A DNA stretch of 11,855 nt from positions 1-11,855 of the forward strand of contig PBWY01000109.1 in NCBI GenBank assembly GCA_002727395.1, read 5' to 3'. Of this stretch, positions 1 through 6,766 are shown piece by piece. Position 1 is the stretch's first letter; each line of letters opens with the position of its first letter. The DNA comes from Rhodospirillales bacterium (GTDB lineage Bacteria > Pseudomonadota > Alphaproteobacteria > MPNO01 > UBA2964). Under the pieces are notes generated by a model. It ran no database searches, was not told the origin of the DNA, and saw only the letters and a program-made list of their open reading frames with translations. A program made the translations under genes and the position numbers.

Positions 1-139
1 GCACTAGTAAATCCAGGTCAAACAATGCCTTTTCGATAGTTAAGTCCGCGGGAAGCTCTTCAGCTGGTTCAACATCGAGCCATGTAGAAATAACTTTATG
101 TTCTTCGGGTAGGAATAGTGAAGTATGTGTATTAGCCAT
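1..139 (-). CDS. Hypothetical protein, N-terminal fragment (runs off left edge)
   Basis: A minus-strand frame opens with ATG at 139-137 and stays open to base 1, giving 46 residues that begin MANTHTSLFLPEEHKVISTW. The start is well supported: a perfect AGGAGG lies 5 nt upstream (plus-strand 145-150). The visible part is acidic (EPAEELPADLTIEKALFDLD), with no signal peptide or membrane segment. I do not recognise the family from this fragment. The gene is preceded by an unusually structured leader (see 160-320), which suggests regulation at the RNA level. The strong ribosome site and ordinary codons make a real gene likely; its function is unknown. Confidence 0.72.
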   Translation of the reverse strand, partial: MANTHTSLFLPEEHKVISTWLDVEPAEELPADLTIEKALFDLDLLV

Positions 140-159
140 AACGGCCTCCTCTCTTTAGT

Positions 160-320
160 GCTTTGGACATTATGTCAGGGGGCACAAGCTGAAGTTCAAA
201 TCCCCGATCCGTGAGGTGGATCAGCCCATTTAAAAAAGCCACCGCAGCTTAAGCTGGGTGACCCCTGCGCTTTAGCTGTTTTTATTAAGCGCCCGCAATC
301 TGTGCTTCAAATCGGCGCAG
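160..320 (-). promoter_or_regulatory. Hairpin-rich 5' leader of the gene at 1-139, possible cis-regulatory RNA
   Basis: This stretch is much more GC-rich and self-complementary than the AT-rich DNA beside it (321-450). Pairs visible in the sequence are CTGCGC 265-270 with GCGCAG 315-320, the palindrome CAGCTTAAGCTG around 244-255, GGGTGACCC around 256-264, GATCC with GGATC around 206-222, and GACATTATGTC 166-176 just upstream of the ribosome site. The octamer TTCAAATC occurs twice (195-202 and 306-313). No known riboswitch consensus (TPP, cobalamin, SAM-II, glycine, fluoride) could be matched by eye. It may be a structured leader or attenuator of the minus-strand gene; this is inference. Confidence 0.35.
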
Positions 321-386
321 AGATAAAATAACAAAAAAAATGGAAATATAAAGCTTTAATTTATTAAAATAAAATTTAAAAATAAA

Positions 387-424
387 TTTGATCCACTCGT
401 ATTGGATAGTGAAATCAAAACTAT
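387..424. promoter_or_regulatory. Overlapping inverted repeats upstream of the DUF1185 gene (candidate operator)
   Basis: TTTGAT (387-392) is mirrored by ATCAAA (414-419), with ATCC (391-394) and GGAT (404-407) nested inside. ATAGT (406-410) is mirrored by ACTAT (420-424). They sit 35-70 bp before the start codon at 459, where a transcription regulator would be expected to bind. In DNA this AT-rich, short inverted repeats can arise by chance, so the call is tentative. Confidence 0.25.
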
Positions 425-446
425 TAAAGTCGCCAAGGCTAATTTT

Positions 447-452
447 AAAGGG
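447..452 (+). promoter_or_regulatory. Ribosome binding site of the DUF1185 gene
   Basis: AAAGGG lies 6 nt before the ATG at 459. An in-frame TAA at 453-455 rules out any longer start, so the 459 start is fixed. Confidence 0.6.
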
Positions 453-458
453 TAATCA

Positions 459-1085
459 ATGACTAATACCAAAGATATTAAAACCACCGAGGGTGACGAC
501 TTCGGAGATCTCGTGAAAGTTCGTAAATTTGTTATGCATATCGAAGAGGTGCTGCATGAATTTGGGCCTCCCGCTAATCCACCGCAACTTAAAGGATACA
601 TTGCAGCCGTTACAGCTAACCCCTATTCGGGAAGCTACGTGGAAGACCTGATGCCTCTGATGGAAGCTTTAAAGCCTTTGGGTGTCTCAATGGCACAACG
701 CTTAATCGATGCACTTGGCGGCGCTGACAAAATTGTTGCCTATGGTAAGTCAGCAATCGTCGGTGAGAATGGCGAATTGGAACACGCCGCATTATGGCAT
801 GAGCCCGGCGGATACGGGATGAGGCAATTGATTACCCCTTCAAAAGCTATCGTCCCTTCCACCAAGAAAGTGGCGGGTCCCGGCCGTCCGGTTGATGTTC
901 CCCTGGCTCACGTCAATGCAGCCTATGTTCGAAGCCATTTCGATTGTATTGAGTGCTCAATTCCTGATGCCCCTCGGGCCGATGAAGTTGTCTGGATTCA
1001 ATCTATGGCAACCGGCGCACGGATTTACGATCGCTCTGGAGGATTAAAGGACGCAGACGTAAAAGGAGAGGATGGCCTGAAATAA
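459..1085 (+). CDS. Amino acid synthesis family protein (DUF1185 / AA_synth)
   Basis: A 208-residue cytoplasmic protein matching, by memory of the family, PF06684 (AA_synth, DUF1185), whose members are about 190-200 residues. Recognisable blocks in order: VRKFVMHIEEVLHEFG near 21-36, NPYSGSYVEDL 54-64, GKSAIVGENGELEHAA 96-111, VPSTKK 132-137, DVPLAHVNAAYVRSHFD 146-162 and PDAPRADE 169-176. The biochemical activity of the family is not well established; the name is historical, and relatives often sit near transporters or decarboxylases of small organic acids. The first 20 residues (polar, acidic) look like a lineage-specific extension; an alternative internal Met at residue 26 lies inside the conserved block, so the upstream start is preferred. 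selO follows 20 nt downstream on the same strand, so the two may be co-transcribed. Confidence 0.88.
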   Translation: MTNTKDIKTTEGDDFGDLVKVRKFVMHIEEVLHEFGPPANPPQLKGYIAAVTANPYSGSYVEDLMPLMEALKPLGVSMAQRLIDALGGADKIVAYGKSAIVGENGELEHAALWHEPGGYGMRQLITPSKAIVPSTKKVAGPGRPVDVPLAHVNAAYVRSHFDCIECSIPDAPRADEVVWIQSMATGARIYDRSGGLKDADVKGEDGLK

Positions 1086-1105
1086 TCGATCATTTAACTG
1101 AAACA

Positions 1106-2560
1106 ATGAAAGAATGTAATTTCAATTTTCAAAATACCTATTCAACTCTAGGACAAGAGTTTTATACGCACCTTCAACCGGCTACTGTACCTATGCCCGA
1201 AATGGTTATTTTAAATGAGGACTTGGCCGAAATTCTTGAGCTTGATTTTTCAGGAATTACAAGCCAACAAAAAGCTGCCCTATTTTCTGGAAACTCCCTT
1301 CCAGAAGGAGCAGAACCCTTATCACAGGCTTATGCTGGCCATCAATTCGGCCATCTAGCGATGCTTGGAGACGGCAGAGCCCACTTGTTAGGAGAGCATG
1401 TAACAAAAGAGGCACAAAAGTACGACATACAGCTAAAAGGCTCTGGCCGTACTCCCTATTCACGCAGTGGTGATGGAAAAGCTGCACTCGGTCCAATGCT
1501 CCGTGAATATATTATTTCCGAGGCAATGCATTCATTAGGAATTCCTACTACCCGTTCCCTAGCCGTTGTCTCTTCGGGAGAACAGGTATTTAGAGAGTCT
1601 CCCCTAGCTGGTGCTATATTAACGCGGGTGGCTGCTTCCCATATTCGCGTCGGAACATTTCAATATGCAGCAATACAAAAAGATATAAATTTACTCCAGC
1701 GGTTACTTGATTTCACAATCAAACGGCACGAACCAAGATTAAACAATGCTGAAAATAAAGCATTGGCCTTATTGGAAACTGTTTCAGAAAGACAGGCTGA
1801 TTTAATTGTTCATTGGATGCGAGTTGGGTTCATTCACGGTGTCATGAATACAGATAACATGACACTGTCCGGAGAAACTATCGATTATGGTCCTTGCGCC
1901 TTTATGGATGCGTATGACCCTGATACCGTTTTTAGTTCTATAGACCAAATGGGTAGATATGCCTATGGCAATCAACCCAAGATTGCGCAATGGAATATTG
2001 CTAGGTTGGCAGAAGCCCTTCTACCGCTAATCGACCCCGATCCAGATAAATCCGTCAAGTTGGCGGAAAATATAGTATTAAATTTTATGAATATATACGA
2101 AATCAAGTGGCTAAATATGATGAGATCCAAACTTGGTCTCAGCGTTCCACATGAAGATGATGAAAAATTAATTAGTGATTTGCTCGATTGGATGAATAAG
2201 AGCCAAGCAGATTATACCAATACTTTCCGAGACCTCAGCATGGGAGTTTATTCGAAGCAAAACTATTACAAAAATAAAGAATTTAAATCATGGAAAGCTC
2301 GGTGGATTGCGCGGCAACAAAAAAATAAAACCAGTAATGATGTAGTTTTGCGTTTAATGAAAAATACAAATCCTGCTGTTATCCCGCGCAATCACAATGT
2401 TGAAAAGGCATTAAAATTTTCTGAAAAAGGGAATTTTAAATATATCTTTAAGCTCTTGGAAATACTAAAAAATCCGTACAAGGAGACACTACATTTGTCT
2501 GAGTATCAAGAGCTGCCCGAACCAAGTGAAAGAGTTTACCAAACATTTTGTGGAACCTGA
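1106..2560 (+). CDS. selO: Protein adenylyltransferase SelO (YdiU family)
   Basis: SelO is a pseudokinase-fold enzyme that transfers AMP from ATP to Ser, Thr or Tyr of target proteins and is linked to oxidative-stress responses. At 484 residues it matches the full family length (E. coli YdiU is 478). Motifs: AYAGHQFGHLAMLGDGRA (about 75-92), IQLKGSGRTPYSR (108-120) and MNTDNM (247-252). Residues known to matter in Pseudomonas SelO (K113, E136, R176, R183, D252, N253, D262) all align with a constant offset of two: K111, E134, R174, R181, D250, N251 and D260. Catalysis should therefore be intact. The C-terminus ends in Cys-Gly-Thr; Cys482 is third from the end, the position selenocysteine occupies in animal SelO. 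An in-frame TGA at 1079-1081 and the lack of other starts fix ATG 1106, although its Shine-Dalgarno is weak, which suggests coupling to the upstream DUF1185 gene. Confidence 0.95.
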   Translation: MKECNFNFQNTYSTLGQEFYTHLQPATVPMPEMVILNEDLAEILELDFSGITSQQKAALFSGNSLPEGAEPLSQAYAGHQFGHLAMLGDGRAHLLGEHVTKEAQKYDIQLKGSGRTPYSRSGDGKAALGPMLREYIISEAMHSLGIPTTRSLAVVSSGEQVFRESPLAGAILTRVAASHIRVGTFQYAAIQKDINLLQRLLDFTIKRHEPRLNNAENKALALLETVSERQADLIVHWMRVGFIHGVMNTDNMTLSGETIDYGPCAFMDAYDPDTVFSSIDQMGRYAYGNQPKIAQWNIARLAEALLPLIDPDPDKSVKLAENIVLNFMNIYEIKWLNMMRSKLGLSVPHEDDEKLISDLLDWMNKSQADYTNTFRDLSMGVYSKQNYYKNKEFKSWKARWIARQQKNKTSNDVVLRLMKNTNPAVIPRNHNVEKALKFSEKGNFKYIFKLLEILKNPYKETLHLSEYQELPEPSERVYQTFCGT

Positions 2561-2580
2561 GGTTGTAATTCAGACTTTCC

Positions 2581-2635
2581 ATTAAGCTAAGAAAAAAGTT
2601 TTAGTCTATCCGTTTGCCCGAGGATTAGCTTTAAT
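2581..2635. terminator. Long inverted repeat between convergent genes, possible bidirectional terminator
   Basis: ATTAAGCTAA (2581-2590) is nearly mirrored by TTAGCTTTAAT (ending about 2635) with one bulged base, and ATCC/GGAT pair inside the loop. It lies between the convergent selO stop (2560) and the stop of the small membrane protein (2653). The stem is AT-rich, the loop is long and there is no clean T-tract, so the terminator assignment rests mostly on position. Confidence 0.25.
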
Positions 2636-2652
2636 TCAATCCCATTATTGTT

Positions 2653-3000
2653 TTAGCCTTTTTTCTTTTTCCAGAGTAGAAATAAAAGAGCAATCACTTG
2701 AGTGCCGAGTAAAAACCATACAAGCCCTGCGATTGAGTTTTCACTAGCAGTTTCCGCAGATGCAGCTACCCATAAAAGTGGAGAAAGAAAAAACAAGCTA
2801 ATGAAATTAATACCAATTGCTATGTACCCTAAAAACGCTCTTTGTCCATACGCAAGAGCTGCTAAAATCCCGGACAAAATTGTGAGATAGACCCCAACCA
2901 CAGGGATAAAAATTGCAATTCCCGCAACAATGATAGCTAAAATTCCCATCACCTTATCACGCGAGCTCTCAGAGCTTATTTTTCCATTGGCTTCTGGCAT
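2653..3000 (-). CDS. Small integral membrane protein of unknown function
   Basis: 115 residues: a polar N-terminus of about 16 residues (MPEANGKISSESSRDK), then hydrophobic segments at roughly 17-38, 39-51, 57-79 and 90-109, and a KKKKG tail. By the positive-inside rule the lysine tail should face the cytoplasm. GGAG lies 7 nt upstream of the ATG at 3000, supporting the start. I recognise no named family; the TM arrangement resembles generic small DUF-type inner-membrane proteins. It is convergent with selO and lies 116 nt downstream of the EamA exporter on the same strand, so it could share that transcript. Real by its clean membrane topology and ribosome site; no function can be given. Confidence 0.75.
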   Translation of the reverse strand: MPEANGKISSESSRDKVMGILAIIVAGIAIFIPVVGVYLTILSGILAALAYGQRAFLGYIAIGINFISLFFLSPLLWVAASAETASENSIAGLVWFLLGTQVIALLFLLWKKKKG

Positions 3001-3116
3001 AAAATATCTCCATTAAATAAACTTCAATATTCTCTTGGAAGCTTACTCTTTTTTCCATTGAAAAAAAACACAAAAAAAAGCAACTTTTAAATTAGATACA
3101 ACGCAAATTTTAATCT

Positions 3117-3992
3117 TTATTTGGCTCCTCTATCATCCAAATTACGATTTTTCGGTTCACGGATAATTATAGCTACACCAGTTACCGTAATAATTCCTCC
3201 CAACACTAGTTGCCAAGTAAGAACTTCATCAAGGATCAGAACACCTAACGCTAAACCAATGATTGGCACCAATAATGTGAAGGGCATTAATTGGTTAGTT
3301 TTGTAGATTGGTAACATCCGGTACCAAAGACCCTGCCCAAAAACACTAGCGACTAGCCCCATATACAATATGCTAACGATAACCGATGCGTCGGCGCCAT
3401 TCAGAGATTGCAATTGCTCATCCTCGACGATTGCTGAAATCAAAAAGGCCATAGGCGTTCCAAAAAGAGAGATCCATGCGTTAATAGAAAGAAAGTCCTT
3501 GCTACTTAAATTCTTTATTTGAATGGTTGCGATTGCAAAACACAGTGAAGAAATGATCATTAATAAAAAGAAAATAGTATGCTCGGCTAGCGATGGAATC
3601 CCATAAATTATTTTAAGACCAAAAAAAGCGATTATAATTCCCAAGACACGAAGCCCGCCAAAAGACTCTCGATAAAATAACCAAGCGAGAAGGGCTGCAA
3701 AAGGAACAGCTGCTTGCATTCCAAGCGCGCCGACACCTGCTCCAACATGCTGCAATCCAACCAATGCTAAGCCAAAATGCAAAATACACATTGTAAAACT
3801 TATCGCTATTAATGGGAAAAGCATTCCACGAGGATTTTTTATAAACCAGACAAGAGCTAATGAAGCTACTGATAAACGCATTCCCAACAAGAAAAAGGGT
3901 GGAATTTCCATAGCACCCATTTTCATCGCGATAAAATTACCGCCCCAAACCGTGATAACGAAAATAATTATAACCAGGTCTATCTTTTTCAA
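3117..3992 (-). CDS. EamA/DMT-superfamily exporter, closest in look to YdeD/EamA
   Basis: A 291-residue inner-membrane protein with about ten hydrophobic helices, the standard length and two-fold repeated layout of drug/metabolite transporters (two EamA domains, about 7-135 and 145-280). The N-terminal WGGNFIAMKMG (16-26) and the C-terminal LDEVLTWQ helix-boundary motif are typical. The overall pattern resembles E. coli EamA (YdeD), which exports O-acetylserine and cysteine, but substrate cannot be read from sequence. The start is TTG at 3992-3990, with GGGG 7 nt upstream; an in-frame TAA 16-18 nt upstream leaves no other upstream start, and the next Met (residue 23) would remove most of helix 1. 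The hydrophilic tail REPKNRNLDDRGAK is cytoplasmic. It is transcribed divergently from dinB. Confidence 0.88.
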   Translation of the reverse strand: MKKIDLVIIIFVITVWGGNFIAMKMGAMEIPPFFLLGMRLSVASLALVWFIKNPRGMLFPLIAISFTMCILHFGLALVGLQHVGAGVGALGMQAAVPFAALLAWLFYRESFGGLRVLGIIIAFFGLKIIYGIPSLAEHTIFFLLMIISSLCFAIATIQIKNLSSKDFLSINAWISLFGTPMAFLISAIVEDEQLQSLNGADASVIVSILYMGLVASVFGQGLWYRMLPIYKTNQLMPFTLLVPIIGLALGVLILDEVLTWQLVLGGIITVTGVAIIIREPKNRNLDDRGAK

Positions 3993-4148
3993 CGTACGGC
4001 CCCAATTTTACTTTTTGATATCATACCCTTCTCCAATAACCTTTTTGGCATGGATAGTATTTTTGATGACGAGCAAAAGCCTAACAAGGTTGTGAAAATC
4101 GAAATTAGAAAAATGTTATCTATAAACTGCATATCAACATAAAAAAAT

Positions 4149-4177
4149 TTGGAATTAATTTACATGGTGTAATTATT
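4149..4177 (+). promoter_or_regulatory. Weak candidate promoter for dinB
   Basis: TTGGAA (4149-4154) and ATTATT (4172-4177) are 17 bp apart, 35 bp before the ATG at 4213. The -10 match is poor and the region is AT-rich, so chance is likely. I looked for the alphaproteobacterial SOS box (GTTC N7 GTTC, or GAAC N7 GTTC) between the divergent genes and saw none. Confidence 0.22.
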
Positions 4178-4200
4178 TTCAATAGATACCCTTTGGATAC

Positions 4201-4205
4201 GGTGG
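4201..4205 (+). promoter_or_regulatory. Ribosome binding site favouring the upstream dinB start
   Basis: GGTGG lies 7 nt before ATG 4213. By contrast the alternative ATG at 4303, where family homology begins, has no Shine-Dalgarno-like sequence in its 20 nt upstream. Confidence 0.4.
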
Positions 4206-4212
4206 CAGATTA

Positions 4213-5574
4213 ATGCATACCCGCGGCAGAAATTATCACTACCGGTCCTTATTCATCATTGCTGAGATTGACGCAAGCGGGCTTAAATATCATCTTTGTC
4301 ATATGCCTTATTTATGTCGAAATTGTTTTAAAACCGGATCGTCATTTGACGACTCGGGTCAGCGTTGCCCCTTTTGCAACTCCGATCGGATTATTATTCA
4401 TGAAGAATTAGAAACACTTTCTATTACGCATATCGATTGCGACGCTTTTTACGCTACGGTTGAAAAGCGTGATAACCCAGATTTGAGACAGAAGCCTGTT
4501 TTAGTGGGAGGAAATACGAGCAGAAGTGTTGTAATGGCTGCCAGTTATGAAGCACGTAAATATGGTTGTAGAGCGGCAATGCCAATGTATAAAGCAAAAC
4601 AGCTATGCCCGGGTGCTTTTATTATCCGACCCGATATGGAGAAGTATGCCCGGGTAAGTAAATCTATTCGAAATTTAATGCTGGGCATCACGCCACTGAT
4701 GGAGCCTGTTTCAATCGATGAGGCTTTTCTAGACTTGTCAGGCACCGAAAAACTTCATTCGGGTGCGCCCGCCCGTACATTGGCAAAATTAGCAGATAGA
4801 ATCGAAAAAGAAATCGGAATAACCGTCACTGTTGGCTTAAGCTATAACAAATTTTTAGCTAAAATTGCATCAGATATTGGAAAACCTAGAGGTTTTTTTC
4901 TTATAGGTAAAAGTGAGACGGACAACTTTTTGAATGAGTTGCCAATTTCAAAAATTTCTGGGGTTGGTAAAAAACTACAAAATAAACTAATCGATGATGG
5001 ATTTAGATTCATTGGAGACCTTCGTTCCTGTTCCAAAGATTATTTAATTGAACGATATGGTACGATCGGCCCTCGTTTGTTAAATTATTCACGTGGAAAA
5101 GATGATCGAGGTGTTAACCCGAAAAGGAGAAACAAAAGCATTTCTTCGGAAACAACATTTTCCAAAAATATTTCCTCTCCTAAAGAGCTAGTTAAAAAGT
5201 TGTGGCCGCTAGCAGAAACAGTTGCAAATAGAGCTAAAAGATCAAATCTTGCGGCTCGTGTCGTGACCCTCAAGCTAAAAACAAAAAATTTCAAAACCCT
5301 GACTAGACGTCAAACGTTACAAAGCCCAACAAAACTTGCGGAGGTTATCTGGGAGACTGGTTCTCAACTTATACGAAAAGAAGCTAATGGATTGGAATAT
5401 AGATTAATTGGTATAGGTATTAGTGACTTTTCTTCAGGCATGAATGCTGACCCGGTAGATTTGTTAAACTCAGACAGACAGCGCATAAAAGCCATTGAAG
5501 AAACAATAGATAGAGTCAGGGAACGGTTTGGAAGCAATGTGATAAAAAAAGGCCGCGACTTAAACATAACTTAG
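4213..5574 (+). CDS. dinB: DNA polymerase IV (DinB, Y-family) with N-terminal zinc ribbon
   Basis: Y-family translesion polymerase of 453 residues. Residues 31-56 carry two CxxC pairs (C35/C38 and C52/C55), the zinc ribbon found in many alphaproteobacterial DinBs. The catalytic core follows: ITHIDCDAFYATVEKRD (71-87) with D75 and D77, then PVSIDEAFLDLSG (165-177) with D169 and E170. These match the E. coli metal ligands D8, D103 and E104. The steric-gate position (F13 in E. coli) is Tyr80. A helix-hairpin-helix (ISGVGKKLQNKLIDDG) and a little-finger domain complete the protein, so it should be active. No obvious clamp-binding motif is seen at the C-terminus. Start: most relatives begin at the equivalent of M31 (MPYLCRNC, base 4303), but only ATG 4213 has a ribosome site, so the first 30 residues are uncertain. 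It is divergent from the exporter and followed 40 nt later by a DUF4174 gene. Confidence 0.93.
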   Translation: MHTRGRNYHYRSLFIIAEIDASGLKYHLCHMPYLCRNCFKTGSSFDDSGQRCPFCNSDRIIIHEELETLSITHIDCDAFYATVEKRDNPDLRQKPVLVGGNTSRSVVMAASYEARKYGCRAAMPMYKAKQLCPGAFIIRPDMEKYARVSKSIRNLMLGITPLMEPVSIDEAFLDLSGTEKLHSGAPARTLAKLADRIEKEIGITVTVGLSYNKFLAKIASDIGKPRGFFLIGKSETDNFLNELPISKISGVGKKLQNKLIDDGFRFIGDLRSCSKDYLIERYGTIGPRLLNYSRGKDDRGVNPKRRNKSISSETTFSKNISSPKELVKKLWPLAETVANRAKRSNLAARVVTLKLKTKNFKTLTRRQTLQSPTKLAEVIWETGSQLIRKEANGLEYRLIGIGISDFSSGMNADPVDLLNSDRQRIKAIEETIDRVRERFGSNVIKKGRDLNIT

Positions 5575-5603
5575 AACAATCATCTAAAATCAGTGTGACT
5601 GGC

Positions 5604-5607
5604 AGGA
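5604..5607 (+). promoter_or_regulatory. Ribosome binding site deciding a TTG start
   Basis: AGGA lies 7 nt before TTG 5615. It supports the TTG start, which gives a complete signal peptide; there is no in-frame ATG nearby. Confidence 0.55.
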
Positions 5608-5614
5608 AAATAAA

Positions 5615-6091
5615 TTGTACCAATTGATCTTGAAATTCTTTGTATCTTTTACCGCTGGGTTATTAATTAATTTATACGCACAAGCTAACCCCTTATTTTC
5701 TTATCAATGGAATAAGCGCCTCCTCATCTTAGCCACGCCAGAGAGTAGTCAGGAGACATTCCGTAAACAGTTAAGAATTATCGATCATAACCGTGAAGGA
5801 ATACTCGATCGTGATATTCATATAATAAGAATTATAGGCGATGAACTCTCTGGAACGGCCAAAGAATACAATACAGTCAAATGGGGAAGGATCCTTCGAT
5901 CCCTTCACCAATTAAATACAGAAAAATTTACTATAGTATTGATTGGTAAAGATGGCGGAGAAAAGGCTCGTTCAAATAGACCAATTACGTTTTGTAATTT
6001 GTTTAATTTAATAGATTTAATGCCGATGAGACGGGAGGAAATTTCCGAACGCAAAAGGAAGGTTAATTGCAAAACCCCAAAACCTTACTAA
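5615..6091 (+). CDS. DUF4174 domain protein, predicted secreted
   Basis: 158 residues starting with TTG. Residues 1-24 form a signal peptide (one Lys, a hydrophobic core of about 15 residues, cleavage predicted after AQA before Asn25), so the mature protein is probably periplasmic. The rest fits PF13778 (DUF4174): a short β/α domain with FSYQWNKRLLILATP (28-42), FTIVLIGKDGGEKARS (105-120) and the closing LFNLIDLMPMRREE (129-142). The fold is thought to be thioredoxin-like, but the redox cysteines are absent: the only cysteines are C127 and C152. The function of the family is unknown. The 40-nt spacing from dinB and the ribosome site suggest it is read from the dinB transcript. A basic, Lys/Arg-rich tail (143-158) extends past the domain. 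Confidence 0.82.
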   Translation: MYQLILKFFVSFTAGLLINLYAQANPLFSYQWNKRLLILATPESSQETFRKQLRIIDHNREGILDRDIHIIRIIGDELSGTAKEYNTVKWGRILRSLHQLNTEKFTIVLIGKDGGEKARSNRPITFCNLFNLIDLMPMRREEISERKRKVNCKTPKPY

Positions 6092-6161
6092 TCCGGTAAT
6101 CTGTTTTTATTCCAATAGAAAAATCATAACAACTTTTCGGGACCTTTAATAATCAACTTTT

Positions 6162-6356
6162 TTACATATTTACTTCGATAAACTCTGCCATATTTGGCAT
6201 TTTTCCATCCCAATCGATATCCAGATTATACCTTTCCATCAGGTATGCCCGAACTTTGAGCTCTACGGTCTGCACCGGATTCCTAACATCAGAGCCATAA
6301 TATAGCCATTCGTCGTTATCTTTTTGTTTACAGAATAATTCTTCAATAGGTTCCAC
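6162..6356 (-). CDS. Small hypothetical protein, 64 residues, GTG start
   Basis: The frame starts with GTG (6356-6354) with GAGG 8 nt upstream (plus-strand 6365-6368). The product is soluble and acidic (net negative), rich in Asp/Glu and aromatics: DNDEWLYYGSDVRNP near 13-27 and YNLDIDWDGKMPNMAEF near 43-59. No signal peptide, membrane helix or known motif. The look is that of a small globular or partner-binding protein rather than random translation, and the ribosome site supports it. It lies 47 nt downstream of another tiny frame on the same strand (6404-6550), so the two may form a unit. Function unknown. Confidence 0.55.
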   Translation of the reverse strand: MEPIEELFCKQKDNDEWLYYGSDVRNPVQTVELKVRAYLMERYNLDIDWDGKMPNMAEFIEVNM

Positions 6357-6403
6357 GTTAGAGCCCTCACTAGGAGATATTTTTACTCTTAACCGTGTAA
6401 TTT

Positions 6404-6550
6404 TTATTCGGCATCAAAACCTATTTTTAAATCAATACTCCAATGCAGCGTTGCATATTTTTGATCTTGCGTCTTGATTACATCTACAGCACCAGGTGGA
6501 CTTCTATCAAACAAGTCAAGCATCAGCAGGCTTTCATTTCTCATACGCAT
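6404..6550 (-). CDS. Possible small protein, 39-48 residues
   Basis: A short minus-strand frame ending at TAA 6406-6404. Translation from the first ATG (6550) gives 48 residues, including MLDLFDRSPPGAVDVIK and ATLHWSIDLKIGFDAE at the end. Composition looks protein-like (alternating hydrophobic/charged, W, no low complexity). Start is uncertain: ATGs at 6550, 6544 and 6523 are possible and none has a good Shine-Dalgarno. With the promoter at 6554-6581, transcription would begin near 6547, so the start is either a leaderless ATG at 6544 or the ATG at 6523 (39 residues). It could also be the surviving 3' end of a larger decayed gene. Not recognised. Confidence 0.35.
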   Translation of the reverse strand: MRMRNESLLMLDLFDRSPPGAVDVIKTQDQKYATLHWSIDLKIGFDAE

Positions 6551-6553
6551 TAA

Positions 6554-6581
6554 AATATAATAATTATTTTATGAGTTACAA
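6554..6581 (-). promoter_or_regulatory. Candidate sigma-70 promoter for the small-protein pair
   Basis: On the minus strand TTGTAA (plus-strand 6576-6581), a 16-bp spacer and TATATT (6554-6559) form a good sigma-70-type pair pointing at the small frames 6550-6404 and 6356-6162. The predicted transcript start is near 6547. Confidence 0.4.
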
Positions 6582-6589
6582 TCGTCCGG

Positions 6590-6766
6590 TATGGCCTGTG
6601 AATTCTTCCGATAATTATTCTTTAGAGATTTTGTTTTTGTTAAAACCAAAATGGAAAAAACAATACAGAGACCTTTTGAGCTCAAAGAGACGAATAGGCC
6701 GGTGTCTACGAGCTGAAGAGTTTTTCTTTTTAACTTTTGAATTATAAAAGGAACCACGGGCTAATG
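6590..6766. other. Non-coding gap between the small genes and the arsenite exporter
   Basis: No supported gene here. It holds a perfect 12-bp palindrome TTTGAGCTCAAA (6675-6686) and AT-rich weak stem-loops near 6630-6655, either of which could act in transcript ending for the minus-strand exporter. No clear intrinsic terminator with a GC stem plus T-tract is visible. Confidence 0.3.

Noticed and set aside
195..202. TTCAAATC resembling a tRNA T-loop
   Set aside because: Flanking bases do not form a T-stem, acceptor stem or other tRNA arms on either strand.
356..601. Minus-strand frame of 81 residues covering the start of the DUF1185 gene
   Set aside because: Overlaps a well-supported gene on the other strand and has no ribosome site or recognisable domain.
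3072..3088. AAAAAAAAGCAACTTTT as a minus-strand terminator after the exporter gene
   Set aside because: The stem would be only A-T pairs plus one G-C; too weak in such AT-rich DNA.
3993..4212. SOS (LexA) operator in front of dinB
   Set aside because: No GTTC-N7-GTTC or GAAC-N7-GTTC arrangement was found in the divergent intergenic region.
6496..6747. Plus-strand frame of 83 residues with a GTG start
   Set aside because: No Shine-Dalgarno, low-complexity aromatic and Lys-rich composition from AT-rich DNA, and it overlaps the more protein-like minus-strand frame at 6404-6550.
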